Shown one piece after another: positions 12,128-22,775 of a DNA stretch of 64,000 nucleotides. The stretch's first letter is position 1; every line of letters begins with the position of its first letter. Made by a program: the position numbers and the translations under genes. The notes beneath the pieces were generated by a model. The model had not been told where the DNA came from and did no database searches. It was given only the letters and a program-made list of their open reading frames with translations. The DNA is taken from positions 62,001-126,000 of the forward strand of contig JAHLMK010000013.1 of NCBI GenBank assembly GCA_019915135.1. Direction: 5' to 3'. The stretch comes from Strobilurus pachycystidiatus (taxonomy: Eukaryota; Basidiomycota; Agaricomycetes; Agaricales; Physalacriaceae).

Positions 12128-12699
12128 ATGGCCTCTTCGACCACTATTCCCTTGACGACTCTGACAGAATGGTCCCAAAGCCGGATCAAGGAGGTCTTCG
12201 AGGCGACGTCGACGGAGTCTTCTAAGGAGGCGATCTCGCGAACATTCGCCAAGAATGTGAACGCTACCATCAACGGTACACCTTTGACCTACGAGGGTCT
12301 CGTCGGTCTGGTCACTTTCATGAGGGAGTCGTCCAAAACCGGCTTGAAGGTTCGTTGGCTGCAGGGTGTGGACGTCGCGCAGGATCCTGCCACGAACCGA
12401 GTACGTGGGCTATGTGTCCTTCCCTGCCACTGTCTGACATTTCCTTTCAGGACGGCGTGTTTGGCGGATACTACATCATCGGAGGTCTCTCAAAGCCTCT
12501 ACCGAGCGGCGAAGTCGTTGAGCATGAACGCCACAAGGCTGTGAATGTCATGTAAGCTCTCAAGATTTGCCCCTGGAAGGATCCCCATTGACATACCAGC
12601 AGAATCAAATTTGACGCCAATGACACCTCCTCCGCTGATCCTCGTCGTGTTACCAATATCGTGTTCGTTGGGAACGACCGCCCCACGGCAAAGTTGTAG
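12128..12699 (+). CDS. Small NTF2-like (SnoaL fold) protein
   Basis: Three exons (12128-12400, 12451-12551, about 12600-12699) encode roughly 157 residues. The pattern is that of fungal NTF2-like/SnoaL-like proteins: an N-terminal helix with FEATSTESSKEAISRTFAKNVNATING, a central part with TYEGLVGLVTFMR, and beta strands GGYYIIGG and VTNIVFVGNDRP near the end. The fold binds small ligands or forms dimers; no catalytic residues can be named here. The second acceptor is a CAGCAG pair, so either acceptor may be used, changing the protein by one residue. The function is unknown. Confidence 0.75.
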
Positions 12700-13133
12700 A
12701 CTTGGGAGATCAGTCAAGAGGGTTGTGCAAAATGTTGTGTATCACAAAGGATGTGCGTAGATACCGTACAGAGTGGAAGGCCATATAACCTGACATGATG
12801 GGGCAACTCGAGGAACCCCATATGTGACCCACTATTTCTCAAAGTGTCCCAGCGCAACAAAGACGCAGGCGATCTTGAGCGAAGCGACCTTGATCTGCAA
12901 GTCAAGCATAGACCACGAGCCATAAGTTATTGTCATTGGGTACTGTTGCGACACGAGATGGCCAGTGGATTTCATGCTCAAAAGGCCGTGTGGTTGTTTG
13001 TCTCGCCCAGGCGATGGTCAGGGAACCAGGGACGCACAAGAGACGCAATAAAGTTTTCGCCAGGTATGGGAATGTTCTTGTCGCGACTTCCGAGCGATGA
13101 GAAGAGAGGCCCATGAGCAGTGGAAAAGAAGAC

Positions 13134-13940
13134 TTACAGTTCCCGCACTACGATAGGATGACAGTCAGTGACGTGACTTGCGGTAGAGATAGGTGAAGCA
13201 TACCTCGAATCCAGAAGTTGGCAAGTATCGCGAAGAAGAGAAGGGCACTGACAATGAGCGCACCGGCCATAGCATCTGAGAGCATAATTGAATACAGGAA
13301 GTTAGCGACGCTTGGAACGCGTACCAAAGGAACCGGGATCTCTCCTTCGAATCATAGTGATACGGCGTTGATATAGAGTGTAGCCATAGGCCTGGGTGCG
13401 AGTGAAAAGATGATAGAGCAGCCCCGCGGCGTACTCACCATGACACCGACACTGATCAGGGCGTAAACGTAGGCGAAACGTCTTGCGATGACATCCTCTG
13501 ACGCATTGAACAATGCCAAGGCCAAAGTGCCAATAAGAACGGATAGATTGAGCCAGGAGATCCATGCTACGCCATTCTCTAAGCAAGCAACAAACAGACT
13601 TGAGTGAGATAGAAGACCACTCACTGCGTTCGTTGGCAAACCAGACCTTGCTCTCAACCTTGATTGGCGTGGCAATCTTCTTCGGCACACGAACAGCTGG
13701 GGGGAGCGAGTTTATGGCATTGTAGTCTCTGACACTGCTGGCGCCGTTCTCTGTTTCTGGGATGTTGTCCGCACGTGTGTAGCGCTGGGGGCGGTTGGCA
13801 GCGGGGAGGCTGGCTAATGCTGACGGGGAGAAAGGCGAGAGGCGGTCTGTCATCGCATGCCATGAGCGGCGAAGGAAAGATTCGGGGCGGTCATTGCTGA
13901 GAAAATCTTTGGGCGGCCTGGGCGTAGCAAAGGTGCTCAT
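13134..13940 (-). CDS. VTC1/DUF202-type membrane protein with N-terminal extension
   Basis: Five exons (13940-13625, 13566-13439, 13391-13325, 13275-13204, 13147-13134) give 198 residues. After about 95 polar, probably disordered residues comes the VTC1-like core: PIKVESKVWFANERTW, then three membrane segments (ISWLNLSVLIGTLALALF, VYALISVGVMAYGYTLY, ALIVSALLFFAILANFWI). The motif KVWFANERT is diagnostic of the vacuolar transporter chaperone small subunit and DUF202 proteins. VTC1 is part of the vacuolar polyphosphate polymerase complex. Yeast Vtc1 is about 130 residues, so the N-terminal extension is notable. The 434 bases to the next gene (12700-13133) show no coding signal. Confidence 0.85.
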
Positions 13941-14887
13941 CGTGGTCGACCGTCAAAGATCCATAAAGTGGGACGAACGTGCCTCAAATGATCGGTCCGA
14001 TCATCCGATTTACATTGATTTCGCCCTGTCGTCCGTCCAGTCACTGTGACACTGACTACGACATTGACCACTTTTGACTGGTGACTGGGAATGGCTCGCA
14101 AGCTAGCTGGTAGCTCCCGCTTTCCTTTGACTTCCTGGCCTGGCAAACGGACAGCTCCCCAGCTTTTTTCCCTTTCAAAGCTGAATTTCCGACTTCTCTC
14201 TCAGGCTCAGGCTATTTACCCTCATCGCTGCACACAGATAACATGTTGTTATAGCACCGAGACCTTGTCAAGGACGACCATCACCACTGTATGCATTATT
14301 ACAAACATGTCCTGAGACTCACGTTCAACGACCTCACTGTCGATAAAAGTTTGCCAAACAGGGGAAAACGTCGGGAAAGGTTATGGACCTCACTAACTGA
14401 TTCTTCATGAGGCTTATCATCATCATTTACTCATCAGATGGACCCTCTTCAGTCTGTGCAGAGAGAGCACCCTCTGAAATATTAATGATTGTATAAGGCC
14501 TAGATTGATTGGGTTTTCGCCTATATCTGATTGTTGCATTTTGCCTGGAATTTATCTGACACGAGCCAAGGCCTCAGGTCAACTATTGTCTCTAGAGTCT
14601 TCAACCTCACTGTGGTCAGAGTTGACATACGCCTCTTTGAGTTTGTGGCGCCCTCCAGTCATGCAGTCGAATCAATGAGTCGATACGTGAACTTTCCAGT
14701 GCGATCCAGGGCCGGACCATTGAGCCGATATCGCCGTCCATTCCACACTGCACGTGGCAAGAAAATCACTACGTCATATGGAATTTGCCAGTATGTTCGC
14801 TGCTTTTCGCGGACAGGCTGGGCGCCTGGCTCTATCCTATATACCTTTTCGAAAAAAGTCAAGCAGTGGACTATCAAGCATTTCACT
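13941..14887. other. Intergenic region
   Basis: It lies between divergent genes (VTC1-like and the J-protein). An open frame at 14531-14992 runs into the J-protein start but carries no domain upstream of ATG 14888. A TATATA at 14838-14843 lies 45 bases before that ATG. Confidence 0.5.
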
Positions 14888-16195
14888 ATGACTGACTACT
14901 ACAAACTTCTTGGCGTCTCCAAGAGCGCCGACGACAACGAAATCAAGAAGGCCTACAAGAAAATGGTACGCACCTCTTCTCGCAATATCTGACGAAACGC
15001 TGACCTCTGCATGTCAGGCTCTGAAATGGCATCCTGACCGTAACGGCGGCTCAGAAGAAGCATCCAAAAAGTTCAAGCAGGTGCGCTGATGCACTTACGT
15101 CTGTACCCAGACTGTGTCTGATCGTTGCTCGCCAGATATCAGAGGCCTTCGAAGTCCTCAGCGACAAGAACAAACGCGCAATATATGACCAGTTCGGTGA
15201 AGAGGGTCTGAAAGGGGGTGGTCCCAGTCCAGGCGCAGGTGCTGGCCCAGACTTCTCTGGCTTCAGCGGATTCCCTGGCGGCGGCGGAGGTGGCGGCGCA
15301 CGGACCTTCAGCTTTTCCACGGGACCTGGCGGAGGGTTCGGCGGAGGCGGCGGCGGGTTCAATCCCTCCGATCCCAACAAGATCTTTGAGTAAGTTTTCT
15401 CTAGTCTCTCTCCTCCGCCTGCTCATACTAATCAATATCACCAGGCAGATATTTGGCGGCGGCGGCCTCGGCGGGTTCAACTTTGGGAATATGGGCGGGA
15501 TGGGCGGTGCTCGTCAACCGCGGCGCACATTCGACGACGACGACGACGACATGGACGGAAACTTCTTCTCATCCGGCGGAATGCCCGGCGGCATGGGAGG
15601 CGGAAGCCGCCAGCACCAACACCACCAACACGCCCGCCCTTCCACCTCTTCCGCACCCACAGAAGTCACCCGCCCTCTTCGTGTATCTCTCAAAGAGCTC
15701 TACTCGGGCACAGTCAAACACCTAAAGGTCGGCCGGCGCCTGCTGAACGGCGGGATGGAAGACAAGGTTCTAGACATCCAGATACATCCGGGCTGGAAGA
15801 GCGGAACGAAGATCAGGTTTGCTCGCGCAGGAAACGAGCAGCCAAACGGGGAGGCGCAGGATCTTGTCTTCGTTGTGGAAGAGAAGCCCGACGAGACATT
15901 CAGCCGGGAGGGGAACGACCTGATCTGCAAGGTGCCTATACCTCTCCTCGATGCATTGGCAGGATCGTCTGGCAAGAAGGTTGTCGAGCTGCTGGACGGG
16001 CGAAAGCTACAGATCCCAGTGCCATCTGGCATAATCAAACCTGGGCAGGAAACGACGATACCCGGGGAAGGCATGCCCATCCGGAAAGACGGTGCGGTGA
16101 AGAGCAAGGGTGATCTTATCGTGAAGTGGAACGTCTTGTTCCCTGATCGTTTGACGCCTGCTCAGAAGGAGGGTCTGAAGAAAGTGTTAGGATAG
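14888..16195 (+). CDS. Class B J-domain protein (Sis1/DNAJB1 type)
   Basis: This is a co-chaperone that stimulates Hsp70. Exons 14888-14965, 15018-15080, 15136-15389 and 15445-16195 join in frame. The J-domain covers residues 1-70 with the HPD loop (WHPDRN). A long Gly/Phe-rich stretch follows ([22 protein letters not shown]), with an unusual acidic run of about six Asp near 15534-15551. The two substrate-binding C-terminal barrels come next ([27 protein letters not shown]) and a short dimerisation end ([14 protein letters not shown]). There is no zinc-finger domain, so it is type B. Domain order matches Sis1, which acts in protein folding, disaggregation and translation. Confidence 0.95.
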
Positions 16196-16651
16196 ATGGA
16201 ACATTTCGACCTATTTATTTGCATCCGTACTTTATTATACCGACATATGTAACATTGCGCACCAGGAATTGTACTACTACTGTATGAGAACTTTGGAACA
16301 CAACCGCTCGGGCAGCAACTTGGCCCGCGAAAGTATGTGAGCTTCAGGCGCTCGGAGTGCACTATAAACCAGCTCTGGGGTATCACGTTAAATTGACAGA
16401 GTGGGGTTGCCTCCAGGGAGGCGAGTTGAGAGTCAACGACAATGATGAACGTTCATCATAAGTCGCGTCGGGCCGCATACCAAGTGCCCACGGTGAGAGT
16501 GAACTTTAGCTTTAATCATGCGTTGCGACTTCAAGCTTCAAGTTTCACGTTTGGCGTAATAATTGAAGAAGATGTGTATTTCAGTCCATGGTCCAATGTA
16601 GTACAGTAACGGGAGAAACAGCTACTTATTCAACGTCCACAGTGTATATAT
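16196..16651. other. Intergenic between convergent genes
   Basis: It holds the 3' ends of the J-protein gene and of the secreted-protein gene on the other strand. No gene or repeat was seen. Confidence 0.5.
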
Positions 16652-17378
16652 CTAGACCCGGCGCAACCCAGCGAGGAGTGTCCAGAGCAGCGCAACGACG
16701 ACTCCGACGACATCATCAAGACTATAGAAATTCATCAGCCAAACTTCAAATGAATACACATATCTTGAGAGGACGTACATGACAACAACGTCATCCAAAA
16801 TGTGAGGAACATAGATGTCCAAGTCAATGAGGAGCTTGCGGAGGGCGGTGCTGAAGTTGAGGATAATGACGGGGAAGCCAAGCGCAACGGCAGAGTCGGC
16901 AGCCGTCACAGAGCTGTTGATGTTCTGTCATAGAATATGCGTTAGCACTGGGCGTGCCCGATGAATGAGGAAGGGCTTACGGTGATGATTGTCGCCACAA
17001 GGTTGGCAAGGGCGGACTCGGACTGTCTCTTAACCTTGGCACTGGGAACCTCGAGGGCCTCCACCGAGGCGACAGCCGTGTCCAGCGCCTCTTGGATCTC
17101 AGCAAAGAGAGGGTCGAGAGTGGTGTCGCTGGCCTCTCCATTGGCCACAATAGTGTCTATAAGAGCCTCCAGATTAGTTACTAGTAAAATATGGAAAGTG
17201 TGGACGAACCAATCTGAGGCAGAACGCTATCCGTGGTGCTTTTGAGCGTGTTGAGAATGGTCTCAACGTCGGCGTTGGTGTCACGCTTGGCCACACCCGT
17301 GATGGGAGTGGTCAACGCGTTGACGGACGCGTAAGAGAAGAAGGAGAGGGCTACGAATGCGAGGCGGGTGGCGATCAT
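16652..17378 (-). CDS. Secreted protein of unknown function
   Basis: Exons start at ATG 17378-17376 with a clear signal peptide (MIATRLAFVALSFFSYASVNA), followed by a KR site (VAKRDTNADVE) that could be a propeptide cleavage. The mature part is Ala/Val/Asp-rich and helical (ILNTLKSTTDSVLPQID..., EALDTAVASVEALEVPSAK), and the end is hydrophobic (VVVALLWTLLAGLRRV). There are four exons with consensus GT-AG introns. Similar helical secreted proteins are common in agaricomycetes, loosely like hydrophobic surface-binding proteins, but I do not recognise a named family. A TATA box lies 57 bases upstream. Confidence 0.72.
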
Positions 17379-17434
17379 TGTGAGGATGAGAGATGCTGCT
17401 AATGCTGCTGATAGAAAAGAGCTCTTCACGCGTC

Positions 17435-17442
17435 CTTTTATA
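17435..17442 (-). promoter_or_regulatory. TATA box of the secreted-protein gene
   Basis: TATAAAAG on the minus strand, 57 bases upstream of ATG 17378, is a strong consensus TATA element, consistent with a highly expressed secreted product. Confidence 0.6.
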
Positions 17443-18276
17443 CCTTTACCGACGCTTGAACGCCCCAATGCCAAGTCGAACGATGTTCTGCGGAACTACG
17501 GAGAATAACGATGAAAGAGCACACCTTGTGGCGCCATTTGTATGGATGACGCGGACTACTGTCATTTATGAGGGCGAAATATTGCAGAATACGCGTCTCA
17601 GCCAAGCTTTTGTTGGCCCTTTGCTGTTGGGCTCTGGAGGTATGCAGCCTGGAAGCCTGCAAGTGGCGCCGCAACGTGACTTAATGCTGTAACTCCACGG
17701 TTACTGATGGAGCAACAAATTAAGTTTTTGGTTTTTCTGCTGATGAGAATGTTGAGGCTTCTAGAATTATGAGGGTCAATGACGACCGTGGCCACATGAA
17801 GGACCGGTCTGTTGTCATTTATGAGAGAAGTAAGTCATCGCAACGCCGCAAAACCGGAGCCCAGCGCCATAGCTTGGTGTGTGTGTGTGTCCAGGAACTC
17901 TTCCAGCAGACCGTGACCAGCAGCAGTCCTGAGATCAGTAGCCGTGAAGAGAAGCGCATGGGACTGGCATGGGAGTAGAGGTCGCGTCACTCAACACGTC
18001 CTGCAGTCAAAACATCAGCACGAGTCTGGGCCTTCAACGTGTCATCAACACCCCCTTCAATACTCACGTTGAGTCCAGAGCCTGCCCAGGTCGTACCAGT
18101 TCTTGCGTTATGTCCTGTGCTTCGCCCAGATGGCTTTCGTCAGGCTTTCATGGAGAGAAGGATGACACGGGAGATCCCTGCGGCACAGCCCATGCCGAGT
18201 GGGACCGCGCATCCCAATTTCCAAAACGGCGCTGCCTCGACCCTGGCCCGACGCGTACCCTTTATCTCCTGCCATC
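17443..18276. other. Intergenic, divergent promoters
   Basis: No gene recognised. It holds the upstream regions of the secreted protein (-) and the dienelactone hydrolase (+). A short GT run (TGTGTGTGTGTG) occurs near 17878-17889. Confidence 0.5.
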
Positions 18277-19197
18277 ATGCTGATCAACAAGACGCACCGC
18301 GACGTGCCCACATCGGGCGGCACCACCATGCGCGTGTTCATCCTCTCACCGGTGGTGCCCAACTACCCACACGCAAAGTTCCCCGGCGTCGTGGTGTTCA
18401 GCGAAATCTACCAAGTCACTGGGCCCGTGGAACGCTTTGCGGGGCAGATCGCGAGCCATGGGTATGTCGTCGCGTGTCCGTCGAGTTTCCACGAGTGGGA
18501 AGGGCCGGAGGCGATCCCGTATGATGTGGAGGGGACGGATAGAGGGAATAAGTATAAAGTGCGCCGCCACACTTCTGATAACCAAGTGAGTGCTGACGCG
18601 GAGTACGGATGTAGGTAGAGAAAACGGTTGAAGCGTACGACGAAGACGCCAAGCTGTCTATTGACATTCTTGCTTCGCTCCCGAACTGTACGGGACGGAT
18701 CGCAACAACGGGGATGTGTCTGGGTGGTCATCTTGCCTTTCGGGTGAGTCTCGTCCATCCTGTTACTGACCCACTCACGATCACCATATCTGTAGGCGGC
18801 ATTTGACTCCCGGATTCTCTCCTCCGTATGCTTCTTCGCCACGGACATCCACTCCTCCTCCCTTGGCCTTCACCAACAAGATGATACACTCGCTCTCGTC
18901 AGCTCCTCCCCTCCCCAAGCCGAGTATGTGATGATCTTCGGCAAACAAGACACACACGTCCCTCGCGCCGGGCGGGATCTCATCCGCGCTACACTCGAGG
19001 ACGCCAATGTGCGATGTAGCTTCCTCGAGGTGCAGGCGCAGCACGCTTTCATCCGAGACGAGAGCAGTAAGGGAAGGTGGGACGCTGCATTGACTAGGAG
19101 TCTGTTCAGCTTCATGCTGGAGGTCTTTGAGAGGACCGTGGGCCGCGATCTAGGCGAGAGAGTCGGGAGTGAGGCGGGCGTGGAGCATGTTTGTTAA
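18277..19197 (+). CDS. Dienelactone hydrolase-family alpha/beta hydrolase
   Basis: Exons 18277-18558, 18615-18743 and 18796-19197 encode about 270 residues. The catalytic Cys sits in GMCLGGH, replacing the usual GxSxG serine, the family Glu is in FSEIYQVTGPVE, an Asp lies in FGKQDTHVP and the His in AQHAFIRDE: the complete Cys-Asp-His triad. The family hydrolyses dienelactones in aromatic ring cleavage, though many fungal members act on other esters or lactones. No signal peptide is seen, so it is probably cytosolic. An earlier in-frame start at 18199 is possible, but the family alignment begins near MLINKTHRDVPTSGG. Confidence 0.88.
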
Positions 19198-19965
19198 GGA
19201 GGCAGCATAGAGTTGTCTTTCCCGCTACGAACGTCAAAGTCTATCAGGAGATCTATTTCAGGCTATTCTGGGTATTAACCATCTCTTTGCGCTCATGTGC
19301 GTATCTTCAAGCTCTCGTGCTGCGTTGGAGTACGGGCAAGTGCCTGTGGTGCTTTCGGTGTCACTTTGGACGTGTTGGCTGATCTGTCCAGGATCCCTTC
19401 CAGCTAGGCGCGTCGTGGACCAATTCTTACCGTCTGATGATCATCGATGGTTCACATCCTTCTTAGGGCATCCGCCTGCCTGGATTCAGAAGTGTGGCGG
19501 CTCCCTCTTGGCGTCAATGTATGGGAGCAAGTTGATGACTTGACGAGCTTACTTAGTAGTCCATGATGCATCTGCATCATGGCATCATCCTTCATGGTAC
19601 GTCTTAGGTGACTTGACGCTGACAGTGATGTGAAATGTTTCTGCAGTGTACACAGCCTTAGTATTACGATGCTGTTGTTTCATGTTGTACACTATGTAGC
19701 GTCGTAGAGGTACATCTTTTCTGATTCTCAGATAGACGTTGTCGAATCCTTGCCGTATTACTGAGTTGACAATGAGTGCCTTCAAAAACAGAATAACGAA
19801 GTCGTGCTTGCCCGGCAACCCGGACCGGTCATCTCAAACGCTCTTAGCCAGCATTCCTCAAGGCTCACCATCTGTCTCACGTCCAGACCCCTGATCATGA
19901 GCACCGCCTATAGCTTGTCTGTCTTCCCCTTGACTGTCCCGTGAAGCCCTCTCGACGTCTCTGCC
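19198..19965. other. Intergenic region
   Basis: No coding signal was found in the 768 bases between the hydrolase and the coiled-coil gene. It probably holds the 3' UTR and the next promoter. Confidence 0.5.
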
Positions 19966-21183
19966 ATGTCCTATCAACAGCAAGGACAGTATCCTTCCAA
20001 CGACGTCGTTGCTGGCGAGCAATACCGCTATGCTCTGACCAACTTTGTGCGCGACCCACTGCTGCTCGATGCGACAAAAATTGACCGATTGGAGTAGCGC
20101 ATTGCCCACGAAAAAGTCGAACAGCAGCGAAGCCAGCTTGAGCAGCAGGAACGGCAGGTCGCGGAGTTGCGGGCGCGGATAGCTCTCCTCGAAGGAGGCA
20201 ACCAGCAACGCCCGCTCGGAAGAGGAGAGGCATCCATAGATGACTTCTCGATCAAGGTGTGCCAGTGCCTCATGCAACGACGACAAGATCATCGCTTAGC
20301 CGGTCGCAGAACTCCGCCTCGCAGCTCGACAAGCTGATCAACCGATGGGCCTCGGATATCTGCCGCAACCCGCCCGCCCCGTTGGAGGCCATCTGCCGCG
20401 CTGTGTTACGCGACATCCCGGGCGGCGGTGACACTGCGAAATTGATACAGGGATCCTCCATGCAGGTCCAATATCTCCTGCGCCACGCAATGTCCGAGAC
20501 GATCTCGGAGGGCATCATAAACTGCCTGATCGTCACCAATTCCAGCGATGCCAATATCCAGCTTACCCGTATACACGAACATCTCTTTGCTCGTACGAAC
20601 ACCTCCTCGATTGTCTGTTCATCGTCGCTAACACATCGCAGGTGACCCCACTGTGGCTTGTGTCTGGCGTCGACAAACCTTCTCCGCTGCAGTAGAGTCA
20701 TGTACCCCCGATATGTCTCTCAACATCCTCCAAGAACAGGTCCCTGACCTCATGCGCATATTCAACAACGCCATCCCCATCTCCGGCGGCGTCTCCCTCC
20801 TCGAAACCGCATACGACTTTTCGCGCATGTTGCACGGAACCACCACGTCGGGCGACGCGTTCTATCGCGCCTTCGTCCCCGAGATTGGCAGCACCCTCTA
20901 CCCACGCCAGATAGAGCTCGTCAAACGCTGTCTACGCAGTGAGCGGGGCGACCTGGACAGAGTGGGCGCGACAATCTTTCCTGGCCTGGTCAAAGTGACG
21001 CGCGGCCCTTTGATGCCGGATGGAGAGGCGCCGGAGAACGTGCAGACGGTCGTGAGGAGAGCGCAGGTGATCTGCGAGTGTGCGATGCATGGAACGCAGA
21101 ATCAGCCAACCTCGCCACCGCCTCAGAATCAGAATGACATAAATCGCGTCGGATCGCCTGGCTCTTCCTACTCGGGTTATTGA
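19966..21183 (+). pseudogene. Coiled-coil protein gene with an in-frame stop codon
   Basis: Exons 19966-20256, 20325-20592 and 20642-21183 form one frame of about 365 codons apart from a single TAG at 20095-20097 (codon 44). The frame before it (MSYQQQGQYPSNDVVAGEQY...KIDRLE) and after it (RIAHEKVEQQRSQLEQQE...) is continuous and makes a heptad-like coiled coil across the stop. Both introns have good GT-AG ends and keep phase. The C-terminal region (SGGVSLLETAYDFSRMLHG, FVPEIGSTLYPRQIELVK) is helical, with no family I recognise. One change from CAG would explain the stop. It may be a recent pseudogene, an allele, a sequencing error or a readthrough site; the annotation as broken is provisional. 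Confidence 0.6.
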
Positions 21184-21726
21184 TTTGACTTGCTATGGGG
21201 GAACTTTTGGATGCGCTTGAGCTTCTCAAGGGACGCCTGAGGGGACGCCTCGAATGAGAACACGACCACTTACGACATTAATTTGTATGAAGCTTTCCAA
21301 TAGTTGCTTTACTAGTCACTCTCCTCGCAAATATTCTCTGGATATCATTAGCAATCACTGCACCCAGTCGGACCTCAATGTCAAGGAAGAACTTTGCTGA
21401 TAGATGGCATGTTGCATGCCACCGTGCGTCATGAGTCGACCATACAAATGTAGAACTCTTTGGTCCAAGTCTTCTCATGAGAATCGAGGATCAATTCTTC
21501 TACGGACAGCTCGACGAGGTTCGCCATTGATTGTATTTTCGTTCCTCTACTGACCGCCGCTCCAGACGGCTTCTACTGTCAAATTGCACTCTCATGGAAA
21601 GCCATCGTACTGAGTGGGTCACACGAGGTTCGACCAGACATACATAAGTATGCTCACCCGAGTTCCTGTCATCCGCCGCGATGGGCACTGGCAGGTCATT
21701 CTCCTAAGACAAGGCACAACCCAGTC
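21184..21726. other. Intergenic region
   Basis: No gene or repeat recognised; presumably a 3' UTR and the promoter of the small secreted-protein gene. Confidence 0.45.
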
Positions 21727-22187
21727 ATGATGTTCAAACAATACGCTCTCCTCTTCGCCACCCTCGCCCTCCTCATCACCACCTTTGCGGCTCCGCTCCC
21801 TCCCCTTCATGACACAGACACAGACACTGGCATCAGCCACTTACCAGCGTCAATCTTACTGCTGGTAGCCTGCGACTACATAAACCTGGGCGGGTACTGT
21901 CTCGTGTATTACTCAGACTTCCTTCCAACCGGGTGCATCAGCCTCGCTGACGAGGGACAGGCCAGCTCAACAAGCAGCGCATTGACGGGTCCGGGTGCCA
22001 TGTGTACGTTCTACACGTAGGTGCAGCACGCCAGATTTAAAGTTCATTTCATGTTGAGAATGGACACAGGTCCCAGGAATGTACGGGGGAGGCGCTGCTC
22101 GTGAACGGGACTGTTCATGACTTTGCGACCGTCGCGTACGACAACGCCGCCAACTCCTTCTTCTGCGAGTCATGCCTGCAACTCTGA
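21727..22187 (+). CDS. Small cysteine-containing secreted protein
   Basis: Two exons (21727-22016, 22070-22187) encode 135 residues with a strong signal peptide (MMFKQYALLFATLALLITTFA). The mature part contains several cysteines in segments such as ACDYINLGGYC, PTGCISL, MCTFYTSQECTG and FFCESCLQL, suggesting disulfide bonds. The size and cysteine content fit the small secreted proteins common in basidiomycetes; no catalytic motif is visible. The start could be either Met of the MM pair. It could be an effector-like or structural secreted protein, but nothing in the sequence decides. Confidence 0.72.
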
Positions 22188-22775
22188 GGGCGAGGTCAGT
22201 GAGTGCTGCTTGGTGTATGATTGTTCGTCGCTTACCAATGGCATGTGGCAGGATCAAGAGAACCGTGAAGTTGCTGAGTATGAGGATCATGATAGCTGCT
22301 TAACGGAGGGCCACGAGATAGCAGAAAAGGGTGCAGTTTGGGCAATACGCCTCGGAAAAAAACGGTTGTTCGAATGATGACGGGCTGGGAAGAAATCGAT
22401 GTAGTGAAACGAACCACAACGTGTACATAGCATGCATGAACTTTTGCTATGGCATGATCATAAGCAAGGCGTGGAATCCAAGGCCGCCTGCAATTCCTCG
22501 GGAGTGTAAGCGCAGAGAGGAATAAGGGAACCGACGGCGAACAGGGTCTCGCCTAACACGTTCGCTCGTCCAGTCAGGCGCTGGCAAGGTACCCCCAGCT
22601 ACCATGCGTTGCCTCAGCTTTATGCCGCTCCTCGTCCTCGAATACCTGTAGATATCAACCTGATTATGAAACAAACAAATGCGCACGTCTTGCTTCGTCC
22701 CAAGCCAGACGTACAACGTCGACGAATATGGTCCTCTACAACACTGATAAAAAACGATTCTAAGTTTCGCCACCA

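Noticed and set aside
17878..17889. GT run as a microsatellite of interest
   Set aside because: Six repeat units only, not notable in a fungal intergenic region.
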